Positions 33,101-44,580 of a stretch of 64,000 nucleotides of DNA are shown here, in pieces (the stretch's first letter is position 1; every line of letters begins with the position of its first letter). The stretch is from Salticus scenicus (taxonomy: Eukaryota > Arthropoda > Arachnida > Araneae > Salticidae): assembly GCA_963930645.1 (NCBI GenBank), contig OZ005656.1, forward strand, positions 189,321,079-189,385,078, read 5' to 3'. Under the pieces are notes generated by a model. The model was not told the DNA's origin and did no database searches. It worked only from the letters and a program-made list of their open reading frames with translations. Both the position numbers and the translations under genes were made by a program.

Positions 33101-33586
33101 ATGCCTAGAAAAGGCTTATCTTTGGATGAAGCCATTGCTCTGTTTGAAGAGCTACTCTCAGATGATGATTATGCAGTATCTGGATCAGGAACAAGTGATA
33201 ATGAGAAATATGTTCCAGATTTACCTGAAGAAGAAATTGTTTCAAGTTCGGAAGATGAACAAACCAGTGAAATAGAAGGTCCTTCTAGCTCAAGAGGGCG
33301 AGTAAATTGGAGCAAAAAATTTCAAGTTCGCCATTCTGTTCCACAATTTATGGAAGAAAGTGGTCCTGCACATGAGTCCCTTGATATCGATAATCCAACA
33401 CCACTTGGAATATTTTTTATGTTTATGGCTATGAAATTTTGGAAAGATTTAGTTTTTCAAACAAACTTGTATGCTACCCAGTTAGGAAAATCTTTTACTC
33501 CAATAGATATAGAAGACGTTTTAAGATTTATTGCTATAAATCTTCTTATGGGAATAAAACGCTTGCCCAGCTATAGATATAATTGA
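33101..33586 (+). CDS. piggyBac transposase, N-terminal fragment (161 codons)
   Basis: The frame opens with MPRKGLSLDEAIALFEELLS, an acidic, Ser/Glu-rich region to about residue 62, then VNWSKKFQVRHSVPQF. At residues 96-160 come NPTPLGIFFMFMAMKFWKDL and the piggyBac-specific stretch IAINLLMGIKRLPSYR. In full proteins (usually 550-650 residues) this stretch is followed at once by the catalytic DDD core; here YN and a stop follow. Catalytic aspartates and the C-terminal Cys-rich finger are absent. No continuation is visible in the remaining 430 bp of the element, so the loss looks like a deletion, not a single stop. The frame itself is uninterrupted. It cannot cut DNA; it could be a remnant or a dimerising inhibitor. 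Confidence 0.75.
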   Translation: MPRKGLSLDEAIALFEELLSDDDYAVSGSGTSDNEKYVPDLPEEEIVSSSEDEQTSEIEGPSSSRGRVNWSKKFQVRHSVPQFMEESGPAHESLDIDNPTPLGIFFMFMAMKFWKDLVFQTNLYATQLGKSFTPIDIEDVLRFIAINLLMGIKRLPSYRYN

Positions 33587-34023
33587 ATAACTATAATTTT
33601 TATTCCTTAAATAGTGAATAATTTTTTCTTATTACTAATGCATAAAGGTTTCTAAACAAATTTTAAACAGCCCATATATGTGTGTATATATATCTAATAA
33701 ATCATTAAAACAGGATAAAGAAGCATCATAATTTAAGTAATAATTAATTATTGTTACATTGTATTATTATAATTACATTTTCAAGGCATGGTTTCAATTT
33801 TTATTCCTTATATATATATAAATATTTATTTCCATACGAAAATTAAGGTACATGACGTATGTGCGCAGTGGCTAGAACGTCTAGCCACCCCCCACAAAAA
33901 AATCCCCACATGCTGAATTTTTTTCTTCATCAAATATGACTTGTAGGGGATGTTTACTTTATGATATATATATATTTAAAAGGAAATTCAATCATTTTTA
34001 CTTAGTGCCCCTGAAAGGGTTAA

Positions 34024-34973
34024 AAAAAACAGTTACTGTCGCTGATGTCAAATTTTTTTGTCTGTGATCATCTCCTTGCGAATGGTGTCCTCCGCCTCAT
34101 GACAGGTATCAATGTTTGTCGAATAGTCCAAGGAAAACATTTCTCATGGTTAGAAATTTCCATCGCCTTAATTAACGAAGTTATTAATTAAAAACCTCGC
34201 GTTAACAAAGGTACTCTATTAGTCCTGTAAATATTTCTTATTATGTTGTTTTTTCTAACAAACACGTCATTTTCCACAGGGAAATTAAAATATCAATATT
34301 GTAAATTAAGTATTAAATAAATGTCAATGTTTCTATTGGTTATAAAGAAATTTATCGTCTGCAAATAAATTATAATTGTTATCTTAGATATTTTCAGCGA
34401 AAAAATGAATTTAGAATTGCCACTAATCGTTTGCAGATATATTATTTTTTCTACTTTTAGAAAAATAAATTTCTTACTGGCAATTTCTTATTTTGTTTAT
34501 AATTTTTTTATACGTTATTTTTTATTTTTTATGTATTTTTATTTATTTATTATTTATTATTATTATTATTATTATTATTTGATTACTGAATTATAATATG
34601 ACTTTTTTGTGAATAATGAATAATAATACTTATCTTTCTTTTTTATTTATTTATTTATTTTATTTTATTTAAAAACATATTTTAAAATACTTTGGTTATA
34701 TTTTGGCATGAAAAAATATTTTAGAGTCAAATTCAAACTCATTTATAAAGGGCAGCATCTTCTAATTTCGCAATGATAATTTTTTAACATTACAAAATTA
34801 AAGATTTCTATGATACATTTCATATTTCTAATTATGGCAAGGGAAAAAGAAAAAAAAAAAAAAATCCATCACTTAACACTCTTATAGAAAATCGAGTACA
34901 TATTATTCTTCGTTATTTTAAGCTGTAGACAGGGAAATTAAAATATTAAAATATGTACATATATATTAAAATA

Positions 34974-35019
<46 letters not shown>

Positions 35020-35460
35020 TATATGTAGAGCGAGAGAGAGAATATTATATATTGCCTTAAAATAACTAAAAAAGAATCCATAGTAAAAAACATAGGCATT
35101 AGAAAAAATGGGTACTAGATATTTTTTTGAAAGAAGCAATTATACCAAAAATTTCATTGCCAAATAGAGACAAAAATTTAAAAGGCGCAAAGGGATCATA
35201 TACTAAAGCTGTAACGCAAAATGGTCTAGATATTATGAATTTCTTTGTATTCTAAAAAAATTATTGATTTTTATCATAATATTTCTTTTTTTAAAAATGT
35301 GGAATTAAATATTTTGTATTTTAATTTGACATTGAATATGGGCATATGACATAAATATGTCATCATATTTCTATAATATTGGTCTTCTTTTATCTTGTGT
35401 TATGTACTAATTAATGTTCCTATTTAATGAAAAGCAAAACAGCGAATAGATGGATATAGC
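34024..35460. other. AT-rich segment with simple repeats
   Basis: It holds (TTA)n at 34547-34580, (TTTA)n at 34645-34671 and a (TA)n block with TGTACATA at 34955-35025. No gene or interspersed family recognised. Confidence 0.45.
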
Positions 35461-35464
35461 CCGC

Positions 35465-35640
35465 AGGAGTTTACAAGCGAAGCGAATAGGTGGTGTGTGT
35501 GTGGGGGGGGGGGGGGGGGGAAGGGAGGGGGGGAACGTTTCTCTCGAGGGTTGATTAGCGGAGGGAGCAGGGGGTATATGTATGTCCCCCAGTATATGTA
35601 TGTATACTGGGGGAGGGGGTTGCCCCCTGCTATATATATA
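35465..35640 (+). repeat. G-rich tract and hairpin
   Basis: A GT run leads into a block of about 18 G (35503-35520) and further G clusters, then a hairpin CCCCCAGTATA...TATACTGGGGG near 35586-35613, and CCCCCTGCTATATATATAAA. The hairpin arms are exact. Possibly the GC-rich end of an unrecognised element related to family J. Confidence 0.5.
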
Positions 35641-36750
35641 AAGCTTAAAAATTTGTACAGAAAACTAGATTTCGATAACTATTATATTGGATGTTATTAA
35701 TACCATGCGTTTTTAATACACTCCAACCTTCAATGGATTTTTAAAGAATGTTGAGAATAGATTAATGGGAACTCCTGTTATAACAATTATCCTCCATAAG
35801 TCGTCGTGTCTGTTTGTTATACTTACTCCGAGACCAAGATATGTTAACATTTTCTGGCAGACAAAGGATATCAAAATTTCCAAAATAGACCGGATGTCAC
35901 TCATATAGTTATGAGAAAGGACACAATCTGCTTTATCTTTAAGAAAAGGAAAAATATAAAATGAATAATATCAGGATCGGAAACGAATACAGAGCAAATA
36001 TAGCTTTTATTTTTCGTTTTACTTAAAAGTATTAAGGAAAAGGATAATAATAGAAACAATATTTTACATATATATTTCATATGTTTATAAAGGGAAAATG
36101 TTAAAATACGTGATAATATTATCACACACACGCACTATATACGTATATGTATTCAATATTTTGCTTATTTTATTTTTATAAAGTGATATATAACATATTT
36201 TTCAATAAAAAAATATTTTTATATTGCAAAGGTATTGAATTTGTAATTTAAATAGATAGATAACCTTCTATATAGGTACAGACAGGCAGACTGAAAAATG
36301 TTATTTATGTATCAATTCATATATCCAATAGTATAATATTTACACACACACACACACAGAAAAAAAAAATTACTACTTACAATATTCCTTAAGTTAACTT
36401 GAATCGCTTTAGTAATATTTTTGATTAAAATACAATAGTAATTAAATACAACTTATAGATTTTTTTTTTTTACATTTTTTGTTGACAATTAAAATCAGAA
36501 TCAAAATTAAACAGAAAGACCTTTCTTTCAAAATAACCATAAGCGAAAACATACTTAAAATGGTCAGATAACAACAAGCGTATAACGTTTGTTTCTATAT
36601 TATACCAACTCACTTGAAATAAAATTTACTGTACAAGTTGTTTATATCAGCCTCCGATTGCAAAATTGAATTATTGAGAAAAGTAACATAAAAAAAAAAA
36701 TTAAATAAATAAATAAAAGTTAATTTCATTAGACTAATGTCGTTATTTTT
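35641..36750. other. AT-rich segment, nothing recognised
   Basis: A CA microsatellite lies at 36340-36357. Short open frames on the minus strand (35713-35904 and 35901-36131) have no motif. Confidence 0.35.
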
Positions 36751-37779
36751 ACTTCCATTACCCTACTACCGTAGGTAATGGAAGTATTGTATTCGGTCTG
36801 AAAATTCGATATCGGGTTTTCACCTGATTTACACGTTTTAAGGTCCCCTGAGTCCAAAAAAGTGGTTTTTGGCAATTGGTCAGTGTGTATGTATGTGTGT
36901 GTGTGTGTGTGTGTATGTATGTGGAGAATCTTCTGGCTATTATAGCTCAGAAACTAATAAAGATAGAGCTACGAAACTTTAGAATTGAAATACGTCTGGT
37001 CTACAGATGAAATTTCCAAATTTTGGTGAAAATTGAAAAACCGGAAGTGGGACATCGGAAACCGGAAGTGGGACCGTAAGTCCGTATCTCAAAAACGGCT
37101 CTAACGATTTTCTTCAAACTTGCTATATAAACACTCTATTAGATGTCCTTTCGAATGATATAGTTGGTTGGTTCAGGAAAATTGATAGGCGTCCTGCATA
37201 AATAGCTCAATTTCAGGTCTCCCAAGGGCGTACCTTTAAAAACAGCTGTACGGATTTTTTTCAAACTCGCCATATTAACTCACTTTTAAATACCCTTTTG
37301 TATGTAATTATTGTTTTCCGGTCAATAATTGATTTTAACCGGAAGTGGAACATCGGAAACCGGAAGTGGGACCGTAAGTCCGTATCTCAAAAACGGCTCG
37401 AACGATTTTCTTCAAATTTTCTATATAAACACTCTATTAGATGTCCCTTCGAATGATATAGTTGGTTAGTTCAGGAAAATTGATAGGCGTCCTGCATAAA
37501 TAGCTCAATTTCAGGTCTCCCAAGGGCGTACCTTTAAAAACAGCTGTACGGATTTTTTTCAAACTCGCCATATTAACTCACTTTTAAATACCCTTTTGTA
37601 TGTAATTATTGTTTTCCGGTCAATAATTGATTTTTTTTTTTAAAGTTGGTATCTCAAAAACGGCTCTAACGATTTTCTCTTTAGTTCACTTTTATGTTTT
37701 CTGATCGCATTATCTCTCAAAAATGCATATAATATGTGTAATAGTGGGTAATGGAAGTCGTGTGGTTGTTTCACACCAG
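36751..37779 (+). mobile_element. DINE/HINE-like element, family C copy 1
   Basis: The 5' hairpin ACTTCCATTACC...GGTAATGGAAGTATTG is followed by the core GATTTACACGTTTTAAGGTC plus CCCTGAG and GGCAATTGGTCAG. A GTGTGTATGTATG tract precedes a body with TCTCAAAAACGGCTCTAACG. The 3' end is GGGTAATGGAAGTC followed by the stem-loop GTGTGG...CACACCAG. Terminal parts thus mirror families A and B while the body differs. Non-coding. Confidence 0.8.
37041..37636 (+). repeat. 298-bp tandem duplication inside family C
   Basis: Two adjacent units (37041-37338 and 37339-37636) are nearly identical, differing at only a handful of bases, for example 'GGGACATCGG' versus 'GGAACATCGG'. They are much closer to each other than to the same region at 63580-63830. 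This indicates a recent local duplication (or an assembly duplication). Confidence 0.85.
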
Positions 37780-39178
37780 ATTTTTTCTTATATCATTGAA
37801 CTGAGTCTACGAGCTTTTGTCCATTTATAAATCTTATTTTATTTTTTATTTCATTTTGCATGTGCGCTTCCTAATTCAAAATTATTTTAAAAAAAAAAAA
37901 ACTTTTTCGACACTGTCCATTTCGAAACTGATTATTATTAATTTTCTTTCTTTCTTTCTTTTTTTTTTTTTTTTTTTTTTTCCTTTTCTTACCAAAAAAA
38001 AAAAAAAAAAAAAAAAAAAGATTTTGTTGAAATTCTGGCAAAAGCAGAATTTAGTTTCGTACGGAGGACTATTAGGTTTTTTTTTTTTTTTTTTCAAATT
38101 GCAACATTGCTTTCAAATTATCCAATTATATTTTCAATAAATTTTCGATTTCGATAAATGTCCAACGTAAATCTGGTATCGTAAAAATCCGTATAGATTG
38201 AGACTAATAGTCCTCAGTCTTATTTAAAAAAAAAAAAAAAAAAAAACTTTAAATTACATTAATTATCAAAACTAATTAACTTATTTTTTAATTTTTGCCT
38301 ACCTTTATAAGGAACCATTGGCATTCTATATTCACAAGTTTCTTCTTCCATCATCTCCTTTAAATGTGTTTCTGTGCTGAAATCCCCGGTTAAAATATAG
38401 CAAAATGGCTTTTAAATTGCATATGTTTCTTTACTGAATGGCTGAGACGAGTTCAGTACATGAATTAAAATGATTTAGTAACAGATACTATTTTCAACTT
38501 AAAATTGCGCAAACATTAACTGAAAGCGTGTCAACAATAGTGTTTTGCTTTCATCTTTGAATTATAAAGGTCACTTCATAAATATCAAGGTTATATATAT
38601 ATGTGTGTTATTGAGGAGAGTGACGCAACCGAAATTTTTCTTTTCTAGAATTCTGGATCACTAATATGATTAATAATTATGATCAAAGATAAACTGATTT
38701 ATGTTAAACTGGATCTTTCAAAAAATACAACATTGCTTATAAACACTTTTTGAGATATGACCCGAATAAAAAGTTTGAATGCTAAAATGTTATTTTAGAT
38801 TTTTTATTTTGACAAATTTTCTTTTTTTCTTTCTTTCCTTTTTCTTTTCTTTTTCTTCTTTTTTTTGTTTCAAAAGTAAATAAACGATAAATTTTGTTGA
38901 ATTCTTTTCGCTGTATTTAAAGTTAAAATTTAACATCAGGTTAAACATGTTGTACATAAAGTTTTGTAGCAAAATATTTAAATTTTAAATCTCAATTATT
39001 TCTGTAACAAAATAACAATAACAATAATAATAAAATTCTGTTGTTTTTCTTTCTTACATTTTTAGATAAAAAATTATGTTAATAATAATAACATACTTTT
39101 TCTGTACTAATGAATATCAAATTGACCAAAGCCTAATCTGTGAATTATATACAAATAAAAATTTAAGATTAAATTATT
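37780..39178. other. AT-rich segment with long homopolymers
   Basis: T runs (37961-37981, 38078-38094) and A runs (37996-38019, 38227-38246) dominate; the open frames across them are low complexity. No gene or repeat family seen. Confidence 0.4.
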
Positions 39179-39765
39179 ACTTCCATTTATCCGACTACCT
39201 AGGTAATAGAAGTATTGTATTCAGTCAAAAAATTTTATATCGAGTTTTTATCTGACTTATATATTTTAAGGTTTCCTGAATCAAAAAAGGGTTTTTTGGC
39301 AATTGGTCAGTGTGTATGTATGTGTATGTGTGCGTGTGGGAAATCTTCTGACATCGTATCTCCAAAACTAATATATATAGAACGACCAAATTTCAGAATT
39401 AAGACTGGTCAGATGACTTTTACAAATTTTGGTGAAAACTGAAAAACCAGAAGAGGACCGTAGGTTCGTATATCAAAAATTGCTCTAACGATTTTCTTTA
39501 TATAAACATCCTTTTAGATGTCCTTACATATGTATCAATTGGTTAGTTCAGAAAGATTGATAGACGTCCTGTATAAATAGGTCAAATTTAGGTGTCGCAA
39601 TTTCGCGCTTTAAAAAGCAGCTTTGCAGCTTTTCTTTGAATTCGCCGTATTAACTCCTTTTTAGATATCATTTTGTGTGTATTGTTTAGTTTCCAATATG
39701 TAGATGAGTTTGCCAAGTTTTGGCGAAAATCAGTTGTGGGATCGAAAGTCGGAGCGAGCAGGGGG
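39179..39765 (+). mobile_element. DINE/HINE-like element, family C copy 2 (3'-truncated)
   Basis: It has ACTTCCATTTATCC...GGTAATAGAAGTATTG, TATATTTTAAGGTTTCCTGA, GGCAATTGGTCAGTGTGTAT and CTCTAACGATTTTCTTTATA. Similarity to copy 1 fades near 39765, before the terminal stem-loop. Confidence 0.65.
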
Positions 39766-40309
39766 CAGAGCTCCCTAATTATTTGTAAAAATAAAATTCA
39801 TTGCAAATTCATTAAAACCGTATTAAATAATTACAATTTCTTTTATATTATAACGGATCTGCCTAGACCTGCGTAACACAAATTATGTGTTTATATTAAT
39901 CTTATTTATTTATATTTATGTTTTATTTATTTAAAATCACGAATAAAATTTTATTTTACTTTATTTTTTGCCATCTTGTTACAGTTGTGCGTCATTCTTT
40001 TTTGTTAAATTAAACTTAAAAAAAAAAAATAATAATAATAATAATACAAAATTTACTTTTTAAAGTGTGAAATCCCATAATATAAAATGCTTCAATATTT
40101 TAATCAATTTTCTAATTGAAAGTACATGTTTGCGACTAATGATTATGGAAATAAAGGCCGAGCAAGGACTTTGCTTTACACCCTGCATATCTCTATTAAT
40201 TTTTTTTGAAGATATTAATAAAGATATCAAGTGTTAAAAACGATAATTAACAGTATCCGTAAAGATACACGTATTAAAAGGCATATTTCGTACAGAAGAA
40301 AAAAAAAAG
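39766..40309. other. AT-rich spacer
   Basis: Contains an A run and (AAT)n at 40018-40047. No recognised feature. Confidence 0.3.
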
Positions 40310-41300
40310 TTAAGCAAACAAAATTTGTTTCGGTGTTCCTGTGCACAAAACAGTTGTGCAGGAACTATTAATACCATTTTAAATCGGAAACATTCCACAG
40401 TGAACTTGAATAACGCATATCATTTTTTAAAATTTTTGAAAATATATACAGAGGGTGTGGGTGAACAGACGAACAGATAGACAGATTTATATTATAGATA
40501 CAAACTAAAGTAATATTCATGCACACTTAAAATTTTTGAAAAAGTGTTAAAAATTTTTAATGTAAACGAGAATGCAATTCCAGCAAATTTCCAATAAAAG
40601 CCCTCAATAAAGCCCTCAGTGTAACTGAATATTTTTGTGTGGTCCTGTAAATCTAGTGTAAATCAAGCTCCATAGAAAACATTCTATTCATTAAGATTTG
40701 TGCAAAGTAAAGTTATTAAAAATTGGTTTATAGAAATACCTCTTATAGAATGCAATACTTTGGAATAGTTACGGTTGTCCATGTACATAAACAAGTGCTG
40801 GAATTTACTCCATTTTCTTTAGAAAACATCTGATTGTAAACCTGAATAAAATATTTCAATTTCATGAAGATTTGTGCAAAATGAAAGTATTAAAATATGG
40901 TTTATAGAAATACCTCTCATAGAACGCAATGCATTGGAATACTTTCGGATGTCCCTGTACACAAACCGGTAGTGGTATTTACTTAATTTTAAATAAAACT
41001 CATCCGATAGTGAACTTGAATAACATATTTCAATTTCGTTTAGATTTGTGTAAAGTAAAGATATTAAAACATGGTTTATAGAAATACTTCTCATAGAACA
41101 CAATGCTTTCGAATACTTTCGGGTGTTCCTGTACACAAACCAGTAGAGGAATTCCTTCCAATTTCAATAGGGAACATTTGATAGTAAACGTGAATAACAT
41201 ATATCAGTTTCAAGAAATTCCATGAATATTCACGGGAGTTAGAGCGCGGACAGACGGACAGACAGAGGGACATACATACAGACAGACAAACCGAAAATAA
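40310..41300 (-). mobile_element. Family E element(s), minus strand
   Basis: On the minus strand, a GTCTGTCTGT tract (near 41255-41288) is followed by TAACTCCCGTGAATATTCAT and GGAATTTCTTGAAACTGATA. Three to four sub-repeats follow, carrying ACAGGGACATCCGAAAGTAT-like phrases (41120, 40945 and 40780). The open frames here, up to 105 codons, are translations of the repeat. A second GTCT-type tract near 40460-40490 marks the start of a further partial unit. Confidence 0.65.
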
Positions 41301-41770
41301 AATAAAAAGTAAAGCCTGATAAATAAAATATTGTTTACAATATTATCATGGCATTAAACAATAGAATTTGAATTTGAATATCTTATCAAACTCCAAAATA
41401 AACTGCCAGTTTTTGTTTTTTATATGTGTATGTATTAAAAGACTGAATTAAAATGCTTGCACACACCGATTTAAATTCATAAAATACTTATTCTATAAAT
41501 ACAAAATCAAAACTTCTTTAAATTGCTTCAACAAAATCTAGACAGAGGTTTTATATATATATATATATATATGAAAGATATGAAATATAAGAAATAAAAA
41601 GAAGTAAGAATTAAATTAACATTTTCAGAGTTTCAGGGTATTCTGGTTATATTTCAAAGTAATATGGCGAAATAAATTAAAGGAGATTTCATATTAAGCT
41701 GTAAGATTAAAGCATAAAAAATAATGAATGGAAAGTGAAGTCGCGTCACGATCATATGAAATAAATAAGT
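41301..41770. other. AT-rich spacer
   Basis: A (TA)n tract lies at 41552-41573. No gene recognised. Confidence 0.3.
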
Positions 41771-41773
41771 TAA

Positions 41774-42400
41774 TCATTTAAGTATTTTGATGTCTGGAAA
41801 TAGCTTTATAATTGGTTTGGAAATTAATTTAATAAGCGCTGAGCAGATATAACGCAATAAATAACGGTTAATGAGTTTAAAGTGCGGGTTGATTAGTTCA
41901 TAGCAGATGCAAAGCAATAAATGATTTTTAATGGTTTGGCGAGCTTGGCAAAGAAGAGCGCCGACCGCGCCGACCAGATTTCTTAGGTCTGCAGAATATA
42001 AAAATATATCCAATAAGACATAATGAGAAGGCAGGAAAAAGCGTTGTTTTTTAATAAAATGACCAATTAAAGAAAATGGGTGGGAACTATAACATCGCCA
42101 AATTACACCAAAAATTACGGGTATAAAAGCCCAAACAGTAAACAAACGGAGCGATTTGACACGGTCTTGACTTGCTAGACTTTTCCATGCGACCCGTACC
42201 TCCGAAATTAACGTAATCTGGTAATTATCTAAACCCCGAATGCCGCGGCCGTAAGGCCAACGCGAATCATCGGCCCTTGTCGGATTAAAACTCCATTCGT
42301 CTTCGCCTTCGTCCCGACTGTGAAGCAATAAAGATGTTTGCTTGAACGAACGTCTCCATCCATGGTGTCCTCCGACTCTCATCTCTCTTTCAGCAAGCAA
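41774..42400 (-). CDS. Unrecognised open reading frame, 208 codons
   Basis: This is the longest open frame in the window, in a region with distinctly higher GC than its surroundings. I do not recognise the protein. Residues 1-65 are charged and Arg/Trp-rich (for example GGHHGWRRSF and RADDSRWPYGRGIRGLDNYQ). Residues 85-102 (LRLFTVWAFIPVIFGVIW) could be a membrane segment. The C-terminal 50 residues hold an imperfect duplication (LLLCICYELINPHFKLI and LLRYICSALIKLISKPI) that mirrors a DNA tandem repeat of about 57 bp near 41820-41935. GAG|GTACGG after codon 67 could be a splice donor, so only the first part may be exonic. It may be a real exon, a decayed element or chance. Confidence 0.3.
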   Translation of the reverse strand: MLAEREMRVGGHHGWRRSFKQTSLLLHSRDEGEDEWSFNPTRADDSRWPYGRGIRGLDNYQITLISEVRVAWKSLASQDRVKSLRLFTVWAFIPVIFGVIWRCYSSHPFSLIGHFIKKQRFFLPSHYVLLDIFLYSADLRNLVGAVGALLCQARQTIKNHLLLCICYELINPHFKLINRYLLRYICSALIKLISKPIIKLFPDIKILK

Positions 42401-42989
42401 TTAAAAATACGTCACATATATATATATATATATAAAACTTGATGAAATATGAAGTACGTGAGGTTAGCAGAAATTCAGATAAATTTGTAATGATATATTT
42501 GATAGATTAAATTATCTGCAATGTGCAGAAAATATTGATGCGATGACGCGCTCATAAATAGATTACAGATCTGCACTAAAATGAAAATAATTTAATAAAA
42601 TAAATGGAAAGATATTTATGTATCTATACTGTTCATACCGTGTCCCTTCTATTCTTAAATAAAAAAAAAAAAAAAAAAAAAAAATGTGAAAAACGACATT
42701 AATGAGAAAATTAAGAAAATTGCTTCTAAGTTTTAATTATATATATATATGAAATAGTAAAAAGAACTAATTTTCCTTAAGAAAAAGATTACAAATCTAT
42801 AATCTAATAAAAACGATTTAATAAAATAAATAGAAATATATTGATCTGTCTCTACTATTCCTATAGTATCCCTAAACAATCTGAAAAAAGACACTAAAAA
42901 AAAAAAGCTTCTAAGTTTTATTCAAAAATTTTAATATAGTAAGAATAATAATAGTAATAAAATGGAAACATATTGATATATCTCAAGTA

Positions 42990-44580
42990 CACTCCTTCTC
43001 ATAATTATAAGGACGCCCGTTTTTCTATATCAACTAAACACTGAACACTATTATTTAAACAAATATATTTTTTATTAATTTGAATTTAACTAATAGACGA
43101 CATTTAAAAAGTTTTATCGTTTTTCTATCTTAAAAAACTTTAAATGCGGTAAAAAAAAAGGATTTTTCAGGTGTGCACAATAAAAAGGACAGCTCGAATC
43201 TTAGTACTTTTTTTTCAGTTATTCTTTAAATTAATATTTTTTGGGGTCTCTTTTTAGGGTGAAACAGTCAGACATTCTCTCTGGTATATATATACATATA
43301 TATATCTAATATTCAGTTTCAGTACCATTTCATACAGCATATATGATATTCTGAATACATTTAAACTATTTAAAATTGCTTTATACTTGCATGCACTTTT
43401 CTAATATGACTAACTTATATGATAAGTTAAGTTTTTTTTCAACTTTTAGGCTACGGAAAAGGCAACAATACAGAAGTTGCTTTCTTCAAACTATTTCCTA
43501 TTGCTCTAAGAGTAGAGCAAAAATGTAAGTCTTGTTGAAAAAAATATTATTACCCCCAAAATCTAACAAAAATCGGAGAATTCCAAGTTTAAAATTTGCG
43601 GATATTCTCTTGATGTTCATAATAATAGAAAAAATTACTAAATTCATTTTACCTTCAGTAGAAACAGCTCCCCAGAGCATCATAGATCCACCTTTAAAAT
43701 ACCCGATTCATATCTGCCTTTATGAAATCTGCTCTGTCTTTCGCCATCTTCAGATCGTGCCAGTAACTGTTAAAACCATTTGATTAATCAAGAATAAAAT
43801 GTTTTTCATCTGAAAATGCAACATTTTACTATTTATTATTGTCTTTATTCAAATTCAACACAGACGTTCTCTCCCCCATTAAATGCTTATTGATTATTAC
43901 AGGTTTTTTATTCATTTTAAAGTATCATTAATTATTTTAAACATATATAAATGTGGACCGCCAAGCTTTCGTTAAAAATTACTAACAAATTCAGCAGCAG
44001 TAATTATGAGTAGAACAGTAAGAGGAATTATGAGTCTTCGGTCTCTGTAAAACAACTCTGATTTTACGCTAGATATCTCTTCTGTCGAACCAGCAGTTCA
44101 ACGTTTGATCACATTTCCTTCGGTAATTTTAGATCTTCGAATTTCATTAGAAATTCGGCGGATTGAAATTATCCTTCCACTTAAAAAACACATTTATCAT
44201 AATTAACTACATGAACGTTCTTTTTTTTTTTTGAGCAATTATCAGTAATGTCCGTCCAAGAAAAATTGAAGGCTTATATATGAATTAATCTAGCCCAGTA
44301 GTTAACGAATTCGCATGTCAACTGTAATTTATCCGCTAGTAAGTTAAATAAGACGAAAAAATCTTGATTGTCCCTATAATTATGAACATGTAAAAACGTG
44401 GAGAAAAAACTATTTTGTATTTTTTTTTTATTAATTTTGTTTCATATTAAAAAAATTATAGCAATTTTGTTTTTTAGAATACTAGATCGATTAAGTGCAC
44501 TTAGTATAATCTTGTTCACAATTATTTTTACATTAGTTATTTCAAAATATAAAGTGTCCTTATAAATATGAGAAGGAGTG
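42990..44580 (-). mobile_element. Tc1-like transposon, near full length, inactive
   Basis: The ends CACTCCTTCTCATAATTATA plus AGGAC (42990 on) and the inverse of CACTCCTTCTCATATTTATA plus AGGAC (to 44580) are flanked by TA (42988-42989 and 44581-44582). The length of 1591 bp is normal for a complete Tc1 element. The transposase gene inside runs on the minus strand but is broken. No equivalent of these TIRs occurs elsewhere in the window. Confidence 0.8.
43498..44290 (-). pseudogene. Tc1-like transposase pseudogene
   Basis: Minus-strand pieces occur in the correct order. They are an N-terminal RIISIRRISNEIRRS-like helix-turn-helix trace (about 44170), FSDEKHF with the first catalytic Asp (about 43815), NGFNSYWHDLK (about 43775), and MMLWGAVSTEGKMNLVIF (43683 down), the conserved W-G-A-x-S-x-x-G-K stretch before the second Asp. 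Frame changes and several stops separate them. Where Q-x-D-N-A is expected, NNIFFNKT is read, so the second catalytic Asp is gone. It cannot make an active protein. Confidence 0.75.

Larger units (their letters stand above)
32226..34019 (+). mobile_element. piggyBac-family transposon, internally deleted
   Basis: The ends are CCCTTTCAGGGGC (32226 on) and its inverse GCCCCTGAAAGGG (to 34019), each directly flanked by TTAA (32222-32225 and 34020-34023), the piggyBac target. Three palindromes of 21-23 bp lie near the ends: GGTGGCTAGA...TCTATCCACC (32239-32261), GGTGGATAGA...TCTAGCCACC (32581-32603) and GTGGCTAGA...TCTAGCCAC (33868-33888). They look like transposase-binding repeats. At 1794 bp it is shorter than a complete element (commonly 2.4-3 kb), consistent with the shortened gene inside. 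A 139-bp inverted-repeat element sits in its 5' leader. Confidence 0.85.

Noticed and set aside
37817..38140. 107-codon open frame
   Set aside because: Made mostly of poly-Phe and poly-Lys from homopolymer runs.
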